The notes: generated by a model from the letters alone, not told the origin. Numbered from the stretch's first letter, positions 45,299 to 58,207 are shown. The stretch: 64,000 bases of DNA from Populus alba (GCF_005239225.2 NC_133287.1:4445493-4509492), one strand, 5' to 3'. A program made the numbers and translations.

Positions 45299-47481
45299 AT
45301 GCAGCGCATATCATCAAGACTCACGAGAACCTCTTCATTATCAACGCTCCTGACCCAAACAATAAAACGCAGTTCCAATACCCATTCTCTGAAGAGCGCA
45401 AATCTCCAAAAACAACAAGAACCCGCCATCCCTGGCCATTTTCTCAGATGGGGCTCGCTTGGTTTTGTTAGAACATCAAGGTTTGCAACTGGGTTCACTC
45501 CATTAGAGCCGAAACCGTTGGATTCAATCATGGATATTGAACGGGCCAAGACTAAATCTCCCGAGGATCTCGCCTCCATTTGGGACGATGTAATGTACCA
45601 GAATTCTTTATTTTCATTGATTTGTTTGTGATTGGTGCTATAGATTGGCTTACTTGATTGGAAACTGCCTACTTAAAGATTAGATTGGTGTAAACTGAGC
45701 TTAACTTGAGTTTTTTGTTGTTGGTTTTGTTTTCTTCATACATATTAATGGAGTCAAGTTTGAGTTTTCTATTGAATTATTAACTGAGAAAAAAACTGTA
45801 GAAATTTTTGAAGTAAGGGGTTTAAACTCACACAGTACATATCATTACCTTAGTCACATAAATGAACTATGTAGTACATATCGTTACCTGGTTTGAGTAC
45901 TACAAACTCAAAGCTCATGGAAAAGTAAAGAAAGGAGATTTCTTTTTATGAAGACAAATGTTTTGGAATATGATAATCATTTATTATTCTTCTGATCGTG
46001 AAACACTAATGCACTACTTGAAGAACCCAGAAATTAGCTTATGAGCTAAACATTGAATTTATTTACTAGTTGTTTATATTCTTTTCTTATAAGTTCAAAC
46101 ACTGTCATAAAAGGAGATTATAATTTAATCGCAGTATTAACTATATATCTCTCAATTTGCAGTCCGGCATCTTTAATTAAGAGCATTTTTTAATATATTT
46201 ACTATGCCTTCATCTGGGATGATTATTCTTAACCATTATGTTTGCATATTTGAGAAGGATCTCAATTAGTGATAGTGTATTATTAATGGATAGAGTTTCT
46301 GGGTGATTTTTATTGTGGATATTACTTATGGGTGGAGTTTGTCTTTGTCAGTATCATTTGGGAAGAGGACATATCGGGGCATCCATGAAAGCCAAGCTTT
46401 ATCAGTTGTTGGTGCAAAGAGCTGCAGATTGGTAATTCAACCATATGATGTTTTGTGTTGGACATATATGTTTTCCTTCCTTATTTTTACTGGCCCTACT
46501 TCTTTTCTTCAGCAAATATTTTGTCATTCCTTTGTGGAGAGGAAGTGGTTATACAACAATGTTTGCTCAAGGTTAGATTTCTGAACTTTGATGACTAGCT
46601 TTGACTGACATCATCTACTAGTTAATTCTTAAGGCTTGCCTTGTCTAAAAGTTATTTTTTCACAGCAAGCAAATTCCTTAGTTTTGTTAGCCCTATTTGA
46701 GTGGGATGTATTAGATATCTATTTTTTAAAAATCTTTTTATGATATCGTATGCTAATACTCAAGTTTTTTTAGGAATTAGATTGTTATGGCACAATCATG
46801 TGTTATCTCCTAAAAATTGTATTAAGAATGACTGGCATTGCTGAATGGATAACAATGCTGATTTGAGCCTTTTGGTAATCATGATTTTTTATTATTATTT
46901 CAAATGTAATGGGTACGTCAGAAGAGAATAGTGTTTATGGTCCTTATCGAGTTAAGATCTGAGTGATTATCTGTTCATTGTTTTCCCATTTTATAATAAT
47001 GCTTTTTAGCATTAATAAGCGACATTGAGTGCTGGCAGCACTAATCTGCTCAATATTGCAGTCCCAAATCCTCCTTTTCACTGTACCTCGTTGCCTAAAA
47101 GGTAGATGGAAAACCTGATCTGGACCTTGTTATGCTTACTCATCTGCTCACATCTCCATCCACATTTTTTTCACAGTGCAGATGCCACATATGATTTTCA
47201 CTGGTCTTGAGGACTACAAATCAAGAGGAACTCAGGCGTCTCCCTACTTAACTGTCAAATTCTACACTGAATTTGCAGAAAGCAAAGATTTGGTTCTTAT
47301 CCGAGGAGATATTGTTTTCACCAGCAAGCTTACTGATGAAGAGGCTGAATGGATTTTAGAGACTGCCCAATCTTTTTACTTAAACGATGTGAGGTACAAG
47401 CTTGTTGAACAGTTCAACAAGCAAACCCGAGATTTCGAGTTCAAGGATGTTTTGCGTTCACTGAACATGCCCATTATGTGA
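45299..47481 (+). CDS. ATP11-family mitochondrial F1-ATPase assembly factor, four exons
   Basis: Exons are 45299-45589, 46352-46431, 46513-46571 and 47177-47481. All junctions are GT..AG and phases close to give 244 residues. The N-terminal 60 or so residues are rich in Arg, Ser, Thr and Leu and nearly free of acid (MQRISSRLTRTSSLSTLLTQ), a mitochondrial transit peptide. From about residue 87 the ATP11 domain runs SPEDLASIWDD / YHLGRGHIGASMKAKLY / YFVIPLWRGSGYTTMFAQ / MPHMIFTGLEDYKSRGTQAS / FTSKLTDEEAEW / DVRYKLVEQFNKQTRDFEFK. In yeast and human (ATPAF1) this family binds free F1 beta subunits in the matrix and prevents aggregation during ATP synthase assembly. The role here is inferred from family. 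The small middle exons (80 and 59 nt) are easily missed. The gene lies 10 kb upstream of API5 on the same strand. Confidence 0.9.
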
Positions 47482-47771
47482 TTTTGTGAAAAATTGACCA
47501 ACTAGAAGCATAACTATCACTGGCAAAGATTTAAGGCAAGACCTAAAAACTGATGCAGCAAGACCTGTGGAATCAAGCAGATAAAGGAAAGGCCTTATGC
47601 ACGTCATTTTCTGCTGAGATAAATTGCTACAGTCGGACCATTTTCCTGTTTGAATAATGTTCTTGCATGCATCCAATAATTGTACCTGTAAGAAGGCTAT
47701 TGTGATCAATTGTCCTGGTAGAGGAATGGTTTTTGGATGTTCCAAAAATATTGTGAAACAAGGTATAGAGC

Positions 47772-47777
47772 AATAAA
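47772..47777 (+). promoter_or_regulatory. Candidate polyadenylation signal AATAAA of the ATP11-family gene
   Basis: AATAAA lies about 290 bp downstream of the stop codon, a normal distance for a plant 3' UTR. No transcript evidence is available. Confidence 0.4.
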
Positions 47778-47789
47778 TTGTGTATGCGT

Positions 47790-49190
47790 TGTTAATCTGT
47801 ATGCTGTCCAGGGTGATTTCTATTTCCTGTTTTTTGTGGTCCTTCTTTTCTTCTTTTTAGCCAACAAAGAATGAGATGCTGGAAACAGATAAAAAATCAA
47901 CATAAAATGATAAGAGTGCTTCAACATGAAGGTCTAGTAATTAGAGGGAAATTCTCAACTTTGATTCCCAATTCCCACTCAATCCAGCTTTTGCAATTCT
48001 CAAGTACATATGCATCTTTGAATGACATCTGCAACCATGACAACTTAGCAACTTCTTGCAATCATGAGGTTGTTTCTTTTTTATTTTAGCTACGAAAAGA
48101 AAAGGAAAAGATCTTTCCAAGAATAGGCAAAATCCCTAAAAGAAAGGCATTTTTATTGTGAAGTGTACCGTTGCATGTGGGTAAAGATCATTGTGAATTG
48201 TAATAATGCAGGGTGTATCGTAGCATGTGAGTAAAATTATTGAAGATTATAAAAATGTTTTTTTTTTTTAATTTGGGCATTTAACATTTATTTTTAATTT
48301 TATCATTTAATATTGTATTTTTAGAAATTAAACTTGATGATTTATTTTATTTTTCTTTCTATTGAGTTATTGTAGCATCAAAAAGCACCTCGATATTAAA
48401 TTGGCATTTAATTTTACAAAAAAATAAAAAATTTGTTGTTTGTGAAAAAATAATAGTATAGGGATAAAAAATGACAGTGGGAAAATTAGAGGGTTTTTCT
48501 TTTTTTATATAATTTTGTGTTTTTAAACCGATTTGGGGGTATTTTGAGTTGATAAATTAATTTCTTAAACTTCTAAGGGTATTAACTAGATGTTGTTTTA
48601 GTGAAAATAAGTTTATAAATGAGTTTTTGGATCCAAAAATCTCCAAATTGATTATTTAGCCACTTCTCTCATGGATGGAATATGGGCAAGCATATGACAA
48701 CTCATTTACTTTATTAAAAAAAGGGTGAAATATGTGTCGTCTGCCCTGGAGCAAAAGAAAGAGGCCAAAAGCGCATGCCTAACCTTGCAGGGCCACCCAC
48801 GCCAACCCATTTTTCTTGTTAGTCTTGGTGCACGAGGCCTCTTTTTTTGGCCGAGACCCCTAGCCCCTTTCTATGTTTTTTTTCTATAAAGATTTTTTTT
48901 GGATTTTCAAGGAAACGCACTATAAAAAAAGAAAAAGGCTTAGCATGATATATAAATAATTGTTCAATTCTTTCATGGTTTTTAAATAATATTCTAGATT
49001 TGTATGAGAATGTAACAATTGTTTTTTATTACAATGTATCTAATATGCAAAAATAAAAAATGGAATATATCTCGGGAATATTCAATGAAAACAAAAAAAG
49101 AATTCTTAAATTTTTTTGGTGGATTTTAATATTATTTGATCACATTTATAAATCTTTGCTTTAATCACATACAAGGTATTGAGACATTGT
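47790..49190. other. Intergenic DNA
   Basis: No gene was supported. A GGCC-rich patch at about 48740-48870 resembles the GC-rich stretches at 7319 and 30148. The rest is AT-rich. Confidence 0.4.
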
Positions 49191-49194
49191 TTTA

Positions 49195-51034
49195 GGCTCC
49201 GTTTGTTTGCAGGAAAGTGGTTTCCTTTTAGGAAAGTGAATTCCTGGAAAGTGAATTTCAGGAAAGTATTTTTTTGATGTTTGACAGTGTTATGGAAAAT
49301 GAACTTGGAAAACACTTTCTAGTGTTTGTTTGTATTATGAAAAATGAACTGGAAAATAATTTATTAATGAATTAATTTTTTTTCCAGGTTTATCTAATAT
49401 ATAAAAAATATTTAATATAAATATTTAATCACTTACAATAAAAAAAAATGAAATCTAAAAAGTATAATGATGAATTTTTTTATTATTATTATATCCTATA
49501 TTCATACATATCTTGTTTTATAAAATATAACTATATATGTCATATCATATTATATAAAAATAAGCATGTGAAATATTTTTTAAGTAAAACCTATTAATAT
49601 TTTAAAAGAAAATAAGTTTGTTTTTTTTCATATGAAGAAAGCCAAATTAGTTTATTATGCTTGAAAGAAGCTACAAACAATGTTTATTATTTGTTATACA
49701 TTCTCCTTATTAATGTAACATGTATTCACAATAATAATATGATCTCATATAATTAAGGGTAGTCATTTCACATGATTACATAACAACAAGTAAATTTATA
49801 TCATTCATATGAATATAGAGATATATAAATCACCAAGTAATAAAAAATTAACAAAAAGCTTTAAGCTTATTTAAAACCCTGCTTACTAACTCTCGCACAA
49901 ACACATCACATTCTCTGCTAAACTCTCATCATCTCTTTCATTTCACATTTGCACTTCCCCTGACTTCACATTTTCATTTCACATTATACAAACACGCAGC
50001 CTTCAAATTTCCTTCCCCTGACTTCACATTTTCATTTCACAAGAAACAAACACGCAGAGGCCAAATTTCCTTCCCCTGACTTCACAAGCTTATAATTCCA
50101 TTCCCCTCTCCCATTCCCCCTCCCTCACTGTCAATTCTCCTCTCCCATTCCCCTGTCACCTGTTCCCTCTCCCTCTCCCTCTCCCTCTCGGTCGATTCCC
50201 ATGTTCCCTGCCCTCTCCCTCTCGGTCGATCTATCGGTTTCCCCGTGTTCCCTCTCTATTTCTCTCGCCTTTTGTGCACAAAGAAGCAAAAATTCAAGAC
50301 AGAAGCAGGACAAAGATGAAAGATTGAAGGGGCAACATGGCTCCTCCTTCCTAGTTCTCCTCCCTCTCTCCCCCGGCTACTGTTAAAAAAAAACAGAGAG
50401 CTTCCACCTGGGATATGGTGGTGGATTGGGGATGAGGTAACGGGAGGGGATGCTTTTTGCTTGGGGAAGATTGATTAACACAGTTTGGGGATTTTCAATG
50501 CCTTTCTCTGCACTTGATTTGGTTTATTTGTTCAGAATAAAAATGTCGAATGTGAGTGATGAATGGAAAAATTGTGTTTTTTGTAGCTTGATTTGTGTTA
50601 TGAAAATGTTATGGAAAACATACGGGTAGAAGATTATTCTCAAGAATAGGGAAATGGATTTATGGCATAAATTTTATAGATCTATGAAAAAAAGATAAAA
50701 ACATATAAAGAAAATAATAGAGAAAAAAAATACTTGAAATATTGTTCAAGTGAAATGCTTCAATTCTCCAGAGAAATACTTCTGTAATTGTTCTGTTTCC
50801 AATCACTTTTGAAGAGAAAGAGAGAGATCGTGATTTGTTAAAATAGTTGTAATAAATAAAGGAAAGTGTTTTCCTTTCTTTATCAGAAGAAAAACACTTT
50901 CCTTCATCAAAGTAACTATTTTATGTTGACTGGAATTAAGTTTTCGTTGACTTACTTTTCTATATTGTTACCAAATATGGGAAAGTAAGGAAAACGAATT
51001 CCAGGAATTCGTTTTCCTTGAAACAAACAGAGCA
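49195..51034. mobile_element. PIF/Harbinger-like non-autonomous DNA transposon (about 1.84 kb)
   Basis: The left end GGCTCCGTTTGTTTGCAGGA and the reverse complement of the right end (TGCTCTGTTTGTTTCAAGGA) match closely. They are flanked by the trinucleotide TTA on both sides (49192-49194, 51035-51037), the target site typical of PIF/Harbinger and Tourist elements. Subterminal AAAACACTTTCC-type words occur near both ends. The interior has no transposase. It carries a three-fold direct repeat of TTCCCCTGACTTCACA (about 49955-50090) and a CT-rich, promoter-like stretch at 50100-50360. Superfamily assignment is inferred from ends and TTA alone. Confidence 0.65.
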
Positions 51035-51606
51035 TTAGTGGGTTTTTTTTTAACTTGCTTTTGAGATCATGAGGTGAACGTGGAAGGAAATAGAGTTCAA
51101 ATTGAAAAAACTACTTTTTTTATATAGTTTTATTCATTATCTTTCATGTCAATGTCTATTTTTATAATTGTTTAATTAAATAAAAATTAAATCCAAAATA
51201 CAAGGTTATTAAATCCGATCAGGACCATAATCTAAGTCACGTATTAGGTGGGCTGACCTAATTTGACTAAGATCAATTCAAAATATTGTCATTTTGATTT
51301 TTATATAAAGAAAATTAAATCAACATCATTTATGATTTTTTTTTTGTAAAAAATTCAAACCAAATTTTTGCTACAAGTCACTCGTTAGTCTGTTAGGTCA
51401 TAATATGTTAACTCTTATTCAAATTACATTAAAGCTCGGCATGATCTCCAGGTTGGGTTGACAAGTCACTATATTGACCTAACGGAGTTGGGTGGGTTTA
51501 ATTACATTTTCAAAATGTTTTCCCACGGTAATACATGGGCCCTCAACTAGTTCATTTCTATCCCTATATTTATCATTTTTAAATTTATTCAAAGAAACCC
51601 ATAACT

Positions 51607-52920
51607 TGTTGGCCTAAAGGTCCTTAGCACCTATGGTTTAATAATTTTGATGATAACAACAATTTAATAAACTTAATATGTATGTCAAGATTTGATATTG
51701 TAGGGATTTTTTTTATTATGTCAAATGGAGCAAAATGGATTATTGGATGCAAACTTGACTTGTTGATGCCTAAGATTAATTTTATGTATTCAAATTTTTA
51801 TAAGATTTAATTTGGCATCACATTAATAATTTTTTATTCAAAAGAATATTTTTATTGCCAATTAATACATATTGAGAAATATTTTCATGAGAAAATCTCC
51901 TATCATATTTTTTTTGGCATTATTATTCTTTTTAAATGAAAAGCATAAACTTGATCAAATGATTTATTGTTTTTTTTTATTACATCAAAAAGTTTCTTGT
52001 CCATTTCCAACTAAATGGTTAACTAGTACTTTGTAAGAGTTTACCTAAATTATTTTAAACTCTAGAGTTAACTTGTCTTAAATTCAATGTTTAACTTGTT
52101 TTACTCTCAAGAATTAGCTTGTATAAACTTAATATTTAACTTGTTTTACTCTCAAAACTTTTATCATAAACAATTTTTTTTTTTCTAGCAAAAGAGTCAC
52201 CTAGCCATTTCTAAAAGGATAAGATATCTTAAAAAACCAAAATGTTGAACTCCGAAATTTGGTTTGTGAGTTTGACTACTTGCTCTCTTTTTATCTATAA
52301 ATACTACATGTTCACTTTATGTAAGAAACAAAAACTTCATACTTGCAAACTCTTTTATCTAAAAGCTTTAATTATTTTTATAATCTCCTCAAAGTTTTAA
52401 AATGTATTTGCATCAATCCTCTCTTTCATATTCTTAAGCTAGAAATATTCATTAATGACTTAAGTTTAATCTATTGTAATCTTTTTTTATTATTGTAAGG
52501 TGTAAAAAATCATTTTGAGAGAAAATATATTGTGAAAGTGTATGTGATACTTAAACCATTTGAAAAAAAAAAAACTTTGGTTGAGATTTATTGAAAGGTT
52601 AAGATCTTGATCTTTGTAATATATTGTGAGTGAAAGATTTTATAATCTTAATCCTATAAAACTATCAGTGTATCAGTAAGGTCTCACTTGTTAAGAAGAC
52701 AATAAGTTAATAGTGAATACTTGAATAGTGATTCAAGCAGTGGAGTAGAAATTTTTTCGAACCACTATAAACTTGATGTGTCTATCTTGATCTCTATTTT
52801 ATTTAATATGTGCCTTTCATATTTGATAGTTGTTGCTAAACTTTTATAGTGTTGAAGATTAATTATTTAAAAGTGTCAAATAAGACCTTATTCACTCCCT
52901 TTTATATGTTAATTTAGACT
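51607..52920 (+). mobile_element. Probable solo or degraded LTR of an LTR retrotransposon
   Basis: The stretch begins near TGTTGGCCTAAAGGTCCTTA and runs through AATTTTGATGATAACAACAA, words frequent at the start of plant Copia LTRs. It ends with a region like GTGGAGTAGAAATTTTTTCG + AACCACTATAAA and CCTTATTCACTCCC, which resemble the R/U5 end of such LTRs. No coding region, primer-binding site or second LTR was found, so it is best seen as a solo or decayed LTR. Boundaries are approximate. Confidence 0.45.
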
Positions 52921-53439
52921 TTCATAGCTAACCTTTGCCAAGTTTTGATATTAACTACAAATATGACATTACTAAATATAAATTGACTTTTTATATTTGT
53001 ATATATTTTATGTCATGAAATAAAAATTATTTTTTAAAATATACTAAAAATAGATGTTTAGTGCTAGTTAAGACTTATTTATATTTAATAAAAAAAAAAC
53101 TATAAAACTTGAAATATTAATAAAAAATTACTTCCTCAAATGTCTTTATAAATAAAGAATGAGTTTGATCTTCTTAATAAAAAATTAGAAGAAAACAACC
53201 TCGAAATAATACTTAGTTAAATTGGTAAGAAATAAAAATAAAAAGTAATGGTTCAAGTCATTTGATGTATCTTCCTCAAATGAAGTTTGATTTTCTTGAA
53301 TTTTTACTAAAAATCATTCGAAGTATCTTTCAAGCCGATTTAATTGGTGATATGAACCCTAAAAAAAATATAAAAAACTAAATCATAAATAATTTTTTTT
53401 TAAATACCATATAATTAGAATTCATAGTTAATATTGATA

Positions 53440-53840
53440 TTTGAAGCAGAACTTTGATACCAACAGACATAAACAGAAACATCATAAGAAAGACAATAAA
53501 TAAAAAAAAACAATTAAATTTTTTTAAATAAAGGACATACAAAAACTGTAATTCATAATTTTATTATTAAATATTTATTTTCAAGTAGTTTGGAGAGTTG
53601 AAAATAAGGAAAAGTAATAAAAGTCCTAAATAGACTAGGTAAAAAAAAATATTAAGCATATTATTTAATTTCCTAAATTAAATATGAAAAAAAATAAAAT
53701 AATTAAGGGAGAATAATTTTCCTTAAAAACCTCATGCATCAATCTTTCCGGGTTGAAAAAAACTCGTCATCAAGTTTAAATTACTTTTGCCTTGATATTA
53801 TAGATGTCTAATCAAGACTTTTCAACCTTTTTTTTCTTTG
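53440..53840 (-). mobile_element. LTR retrotransposon fragment with primer-binding-site-like sequence
   Basis: On the minus strand TTGGTATCAAAG lies at about 53452-53463, resembling the TGGTATCA(G/A)AGC primer-binding site complementary to initiator tRNA-Met. An LTR-like AT-rich stretch lies directly upstream on that strand. No coding part is present. Confidence 0.35.
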
Positions 53841-54104
53841 CTTTGGGAGTATAACAATTTTAGACAATCACTTGAGTTCCTTCATCTTAAAATTTGTATA
53901 AGAAATAATAATTAACAAATTATTTCGCTTCCATTAGCTTCTATAATAATAAATTTCAAACATCAAATCTGCATCATTAATATGTATTATTTCCACATAA
54001 CTCTTGAATACATCTACCTTTATGACAATAATAAACTTATAATCAAAATAATCAACATAGTTTAAATCAATAATTTTATTTTGTTGAGCCATTCCATGTT
54101 TAAT

Positions 54105-54225
54105 TAGAAAAGAGAATGGGGGTGGTGAGATTTGAACTCATGACCGTTTGAGCATTAAGGCTTTAATACCATATCAAAGAACCATTTTAACTCAATAACT
54201 TAAATGAAGAAGTATGTTTTGCAAA
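54105..54225 (-). mobile_element. SINE-like or tRNA-derived repeat fragment
   Basis: On the minus strand GAGTTCAAATCTC gives a good Pol III B-box-like sequence. TGGTATTAAAGCC lies upstream in the position of a tRNA-derived head. Only a partial copy seems to be present. Confidence 0.35.
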
Positions 54226-54767
54226 AATTGGCTCAAATGAACTTTTTTTTTTCCACTTTTTAAGAAATTAGTATAAGTTAAAATCAATAAGTTAGAGTTT
54301 AAAAATTTTTAATTTTGATTAAAGTAAAAGTTTGAATTAATTCTCTAACTATTTTTTGAGTAAAGGGAAAAGTAATTTCTAAAAAAGCATATCTATGACT
54401 TTTTTGAGTAAAAAAAATAAAAAATAATTTAATTCAATTTACAAAAGTTATACCAAATAGAATCTAATTCCAAAAAAAAAAAATAAAATAAACCTTATAT
54501 TCTGTGTTTATGACAATTGAGGCATAAGTTGTCTCAATTAAATTAAATTGAACGTATAAATAAGCTAAGCCTAAACTTAATTTATTTTTAATATTATAGA
54601 CTAACTTTGGAATAAAAAGTAAAAAATGATAAATATAAAACCTTTTTATTTCTCATTACTATAAGTATTCATGACATACTAATGTCATGTAAATAAATAA
54701 CTTCAAACTAAAAAAATTCAAGTATATAATCATCCAATAAAATTGATTAAACATATAGTTAAATTAA

Positions 54768-54909
54768 GCTAATAACAAATTAATGTTGCATTAAGCAAAC
54801 TCTTTATCTTATCCATAGTAATTTAATAATTGATAATAGCTAATAACAAATTAATGTTGCATTAAGCAAACTCCTTATCTTATCCATAGTAATTTAATAA
54901 TTGATAATA
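54768..54909. repeat. Near-perfect tandem duplication of 71 bp
   Basis: The unit beginning GCTAATAACAAATTAATGTT at 54768-54838 is repeated head-to-tail at 54839-54909 with one T-to-C difference (ACTCTTTAT against ACTCCTTAT). This is a recent event. Confidence 0.95.
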
Positions 54910-55249
54910 TATCTATATCCCCATTTGTGATCATAGATGACCTTCAAAAACACTCCAAGCTTAGATGATGATATAGATGGAGTGGAGGACCTTTAAATGC
55001 AATATTCAAATTTAAAAGGTGTGAAATAGCCCACCTACAGTTTCATTTCTTAATAAAAAAAAAAAAAACCTTAAATTATTTCCTAAACCTAATTCACATT
55101 ACAAAACTAATCTAAACAATTTACATTCAAATTATGAAGTCATAATCAAGGAAAAAAACATGAGTAGGACAAGGTTGTCATTGAATTTTTTTTATCTTAT
55201 TAAAATTATAAATTTTAGCTCTGAAACATTTTAGCTGGATATTTTTTAC

Positions 55250-55400
55250 TCTTAAATCATTAGTAAAATAATTTTATTTTATTTTTTTATATTGTTTTGA
55301 TGTATTGAGGTTAAAAATAATTTTTAAAAAATAAAAAAAAAATTTTAATATATTTCTAAAAAAAAAAACATTTTAAAATACAATGATTACTACACTCTCG
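55250..55400. repeat. AT-rich MITE-like copy
   Basis: It has the same pattern as other copies in the window (ATATTGTTTTGATGTATTGA..., then ...TTTTAATATATTTCTAAAAA). It ends just before TACACTCTCGAGCA. Confidence 0.4.
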
Positions 55401-55649
55401 AGCATTTCTTAAAGTTCTGCATCAGGATTGACCTCACCATTACATCAAGAATCAGACTATACTTATTTCCTGATTAATATTATCAATCATTCTCAAAGGA
55501 AAATCAACGGAATGGTGTTAGCCTTCACAAATTCTTTAGCATGAGTAGATGTGTTAATATATAATATATGATGCATGGAGCAAAAACTTCATATTGGCTT
55601 CGTATTACCCCTAGCTAGCATGTTGAATCATAAAAAAATTAACTATCTA

Positions 55650-55858
55650 GTAGGTGGTCAATGGTAAGAGCTTGAGACTAAAAGATTTGCTTTCTTTATG
55701 GTTTCAAGTTCGAGTCATGTGGTTACTAATATAATGGCCATTAGAGGCTTACATGATTATTAACTTCAGGGTCTCGTGGGATTAATTGAAGTACGCGCAA
55801 GTTGGCTCGAACAACCACGTTAATCAAAAATAAAAAATAAAAAATAAAAAAAATAAAA
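55650..55858 (+). mobile_element. SINE with Pol III promoter boxes and A-rich tail
   Basis: An A-box-like TGGTCAATGGTAAGAGC is followed about 50 bp later by the B box GTTCGAGTC, as in a tRNA-derived SINE head. A unique body (GCTTACATGATTATTAACTT, GGTCTCGTGGGATTAATTGA, GTACGCGCAAG) follows. The tail is (AAAAAT)n from about 55825. Target-site duplications were not resolved. The sequence is typical of a repeat family I recall in several dicots. Confidence 0.6.
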
Positions 55859-55980
55859 TTACGAGAGAGCTCAGAGCTCTTTCAGAATAAACATAGCTCA
55901 TTAAGGTGGGCAGTGAGAGATTTACTTTCATGAATAACTAGGCAAATTGCATCCACCATAAAGAACACGCGTATGTTATT

Positions 55981-56190
55981 AAAGGTGTGTTTAGGAATGG
56001 TGGTTAAAACTATATATATTTTTTAATTTTTTTATTTAAAATTAATATTTTTTTATTTTTAGATTATTTTGATACATTAATATTAAAAATAAATGTTTAA
56101 AAATAAAAAAAATATTATTTTAATATATTTTTAAACAAAAAAATACTTTAAATCACAATCACTATTATATTCTCAAACACACCTTAAATA
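55981..56190. repeat. MITE with inverted ends
   Basis: The left end AAGGTGTGTTTAGGAAT is complementary to the right end ATTCTCAAACACACCTT. About 200 bp of AT-rich sequence lies between. No clean target-site duplication was seen. Confidence 0.65.
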
Positions 56191-56524
56191 TTATTAGGTT
56201 AAGACAACATGCTAAATATGCAGGACAAAAAATTGCAACCTATAAACAACATTCTTCAATCAAAGCAAACAACTATCTCATAGACATAAGTTTTTAGAAT
56301 GAATAATAAATCTGAAATATCTTGGCTAAAATTTAAATGAAAAATCTAGAATGATCTAAGATTCTAAATAAGATTTAATTTATTTAATTTTATTTTATTT
56401 TTTGAAATAAAACTTAAATTTACTAGTCATTCCTAATCAAAACAAAATAGAATTGACAACTTTCATTACAAGTTGTCACTTTTAAATACCAAGATCGATT
56501 TGTTTTATATTCCAAGAGGATGAT

Positions 56525-57115
56525 TAAGATTGTGATGCATGATATTTTTTAAAATATATCAAAATAAATTCTTTTTAGTTTTGTATTTTATTTTTTTATA
56601 TTAGCACATCAAAACCATAAAAAATATACTAAAAAAATATTAGTTTAATGTCTTTTTCAAGCCAAAAAAACTTTTTTAAAATTACCTAAATGTAGAAGCA
56701 AAAGCTATGCCAAACACCTCCTAAGATAATATTTGACATTGTGATAGCGATTGCTTTTCAAAATTTATTTTTATTCGGAAATACATTAAAATAATATTTT
56801 TTTTATTTTTTTAAAATTTACTTTTGACATTAGCACATCAAAATTATCCAAAAATATCAAAATAATAATTTATAGCTAAAAATTTAAAATTTATAAAAAA
56901 TTTGGTTGAAACACTAAAATAAAAACACCATAAAAGCCTGTTTAATATTGTGATAATAGTTGTTTTTCAAAGTATTATTTATTTGAAATATATTTAAGAT
57001 AAATTTTTTAAAATTTATTTTTGAGATTAATATATTAAAATAATTTAAAAATATAAAAATAATTTTTTTCGAAATTGTTTTCAAAACGTTTTAAAAATAA
57101 TTTTTGAATTTTGAA
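56525..57115. repeat. Cluster of three AT-rich MITE-like copies upstream of API5
   Basis: Three consecutive copies (about 56525-56715, 56720-56925 and 56930-57115) each show 'GTGAT..GATTG.TTTTCAAA', 'AAAATATATTAAAATAA', 'TTAGCACATCAAAA' and '...AAACACTTAAAA'-type words in the same order. They abut the API5 promoter. Confidence 0.5.
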
Positions 57116-57129
57116 ACTTTAAAAGAAAA

Positions 57130-57495
57130 CAAGATGACAAGAGAGAGCAAAGCCAAGCGTGTGAGGGGATTCAAGCAAACGACGCCGTTAAAGTTCGGAA
57201 GATAACACCTGCAGACTCCGCGTGATCGATGAAGGTCTTTCTTCTATCTTTCTTTCTCTTATCAATCAATCAAAACGAAACCACCCTTGGAAGCTCTCTT
57301 TCACTCTCACTCCACTCTTCTAGTAACTGAAACTTTTTTAATCTGTACGTCTCCATCTCTTAAAACTTAAAATTATTATTCTTTCTTTCTTTCTTCAGTT
57401 ATTTAAATATGAAAAATAAATCCAATGAAATACTAGAACTAGTCATTTTCTTTCTTCTGAACAATTTTTGAATCTCTCTCTCAGTTTCTCTTCAA
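57130..57495 (+). promoter_or_regulatory. API5 promoter and 5' leader region
   Basis: The sequence between the last MITE-like copy and the ATG is less AT-rich. It contains CT-rich stretches (CTTTCTTCTATCTTTCTTTC) common in plant 5' leaders. No TATA box is convincing, and the transcription start cannot be placed from sequence. Confidence 0.4.
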
Positions 57496-58174
57496 ATGAC
57501 CGACTCCACCATCACCACCATCGCCGCCGACGGCAGCCACATCGAGAAACTTTACGAGTTTGGCGAGCGTCTCAGTGAGTCCAAAGACAAATCTCAGGTG
57601 AACCCTAGAGTTTTATTTTTACTTATTTATTTATTTTTGAATTTCCTTTCTTTTAAATCATTTTATAATTATGTGATTTTAACTTGCTTTTTTTATTTCT
57701 TGTAGAATGTGAAGGATTACCAGGGGATTATGGATGCAGCTAAAACGAGCATCAAAGCGAAGCAATTGGCGGCACAGCTAATCCCTAGGTTCTTCAAGTT
57801 CTTCCCCGAGCTTTCCAGTCAAGCTGTCGAGACGCAAATCGATTTGATTGAGCAAGAAGAGCTCGCGGTTAGTGTATCTCATATAATTTACAAAGTTTTA
57901 TTTCTATTAATTCTCATTTTTATGTCTTTTGAACACGGTTTAGGTTTTTTTTTTTTCCTCGTGTTTTGAAGAATTAAATTTGATTAGGCATTTGTTTAGC
58001 AAGTTAACTAGCATGGACTGTTTCACCTTTTGTACGGAATCAAGTGTTAAATGGTCATTTGCAGGTTCGGGTGCAAGCGATTAGGGGACTGCCGTTATTC
58101 TGCAAGGATACACCCGAGTATTTGTCCAAAATTGTGGATATTCTTGTGCAACTCCTTGCAGCTGGTAATCAGAC

Positions 58175-58207
<33 letters not shown>

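Noticed and set aside
45088..45579. 163-codon minus-strand open frame overlapping ATP11 exon 1
   Set aside because: It is antisense to a well-supported first exon with transit peptide and ATP11 start motif, has no motif of its own and no splice partners.
50131..50313. Open frame with EGEGEG repeats, minus strand
   Set aside because: It is produced by the CTCCCT-rich simple sequence within the Harbinger-like element.
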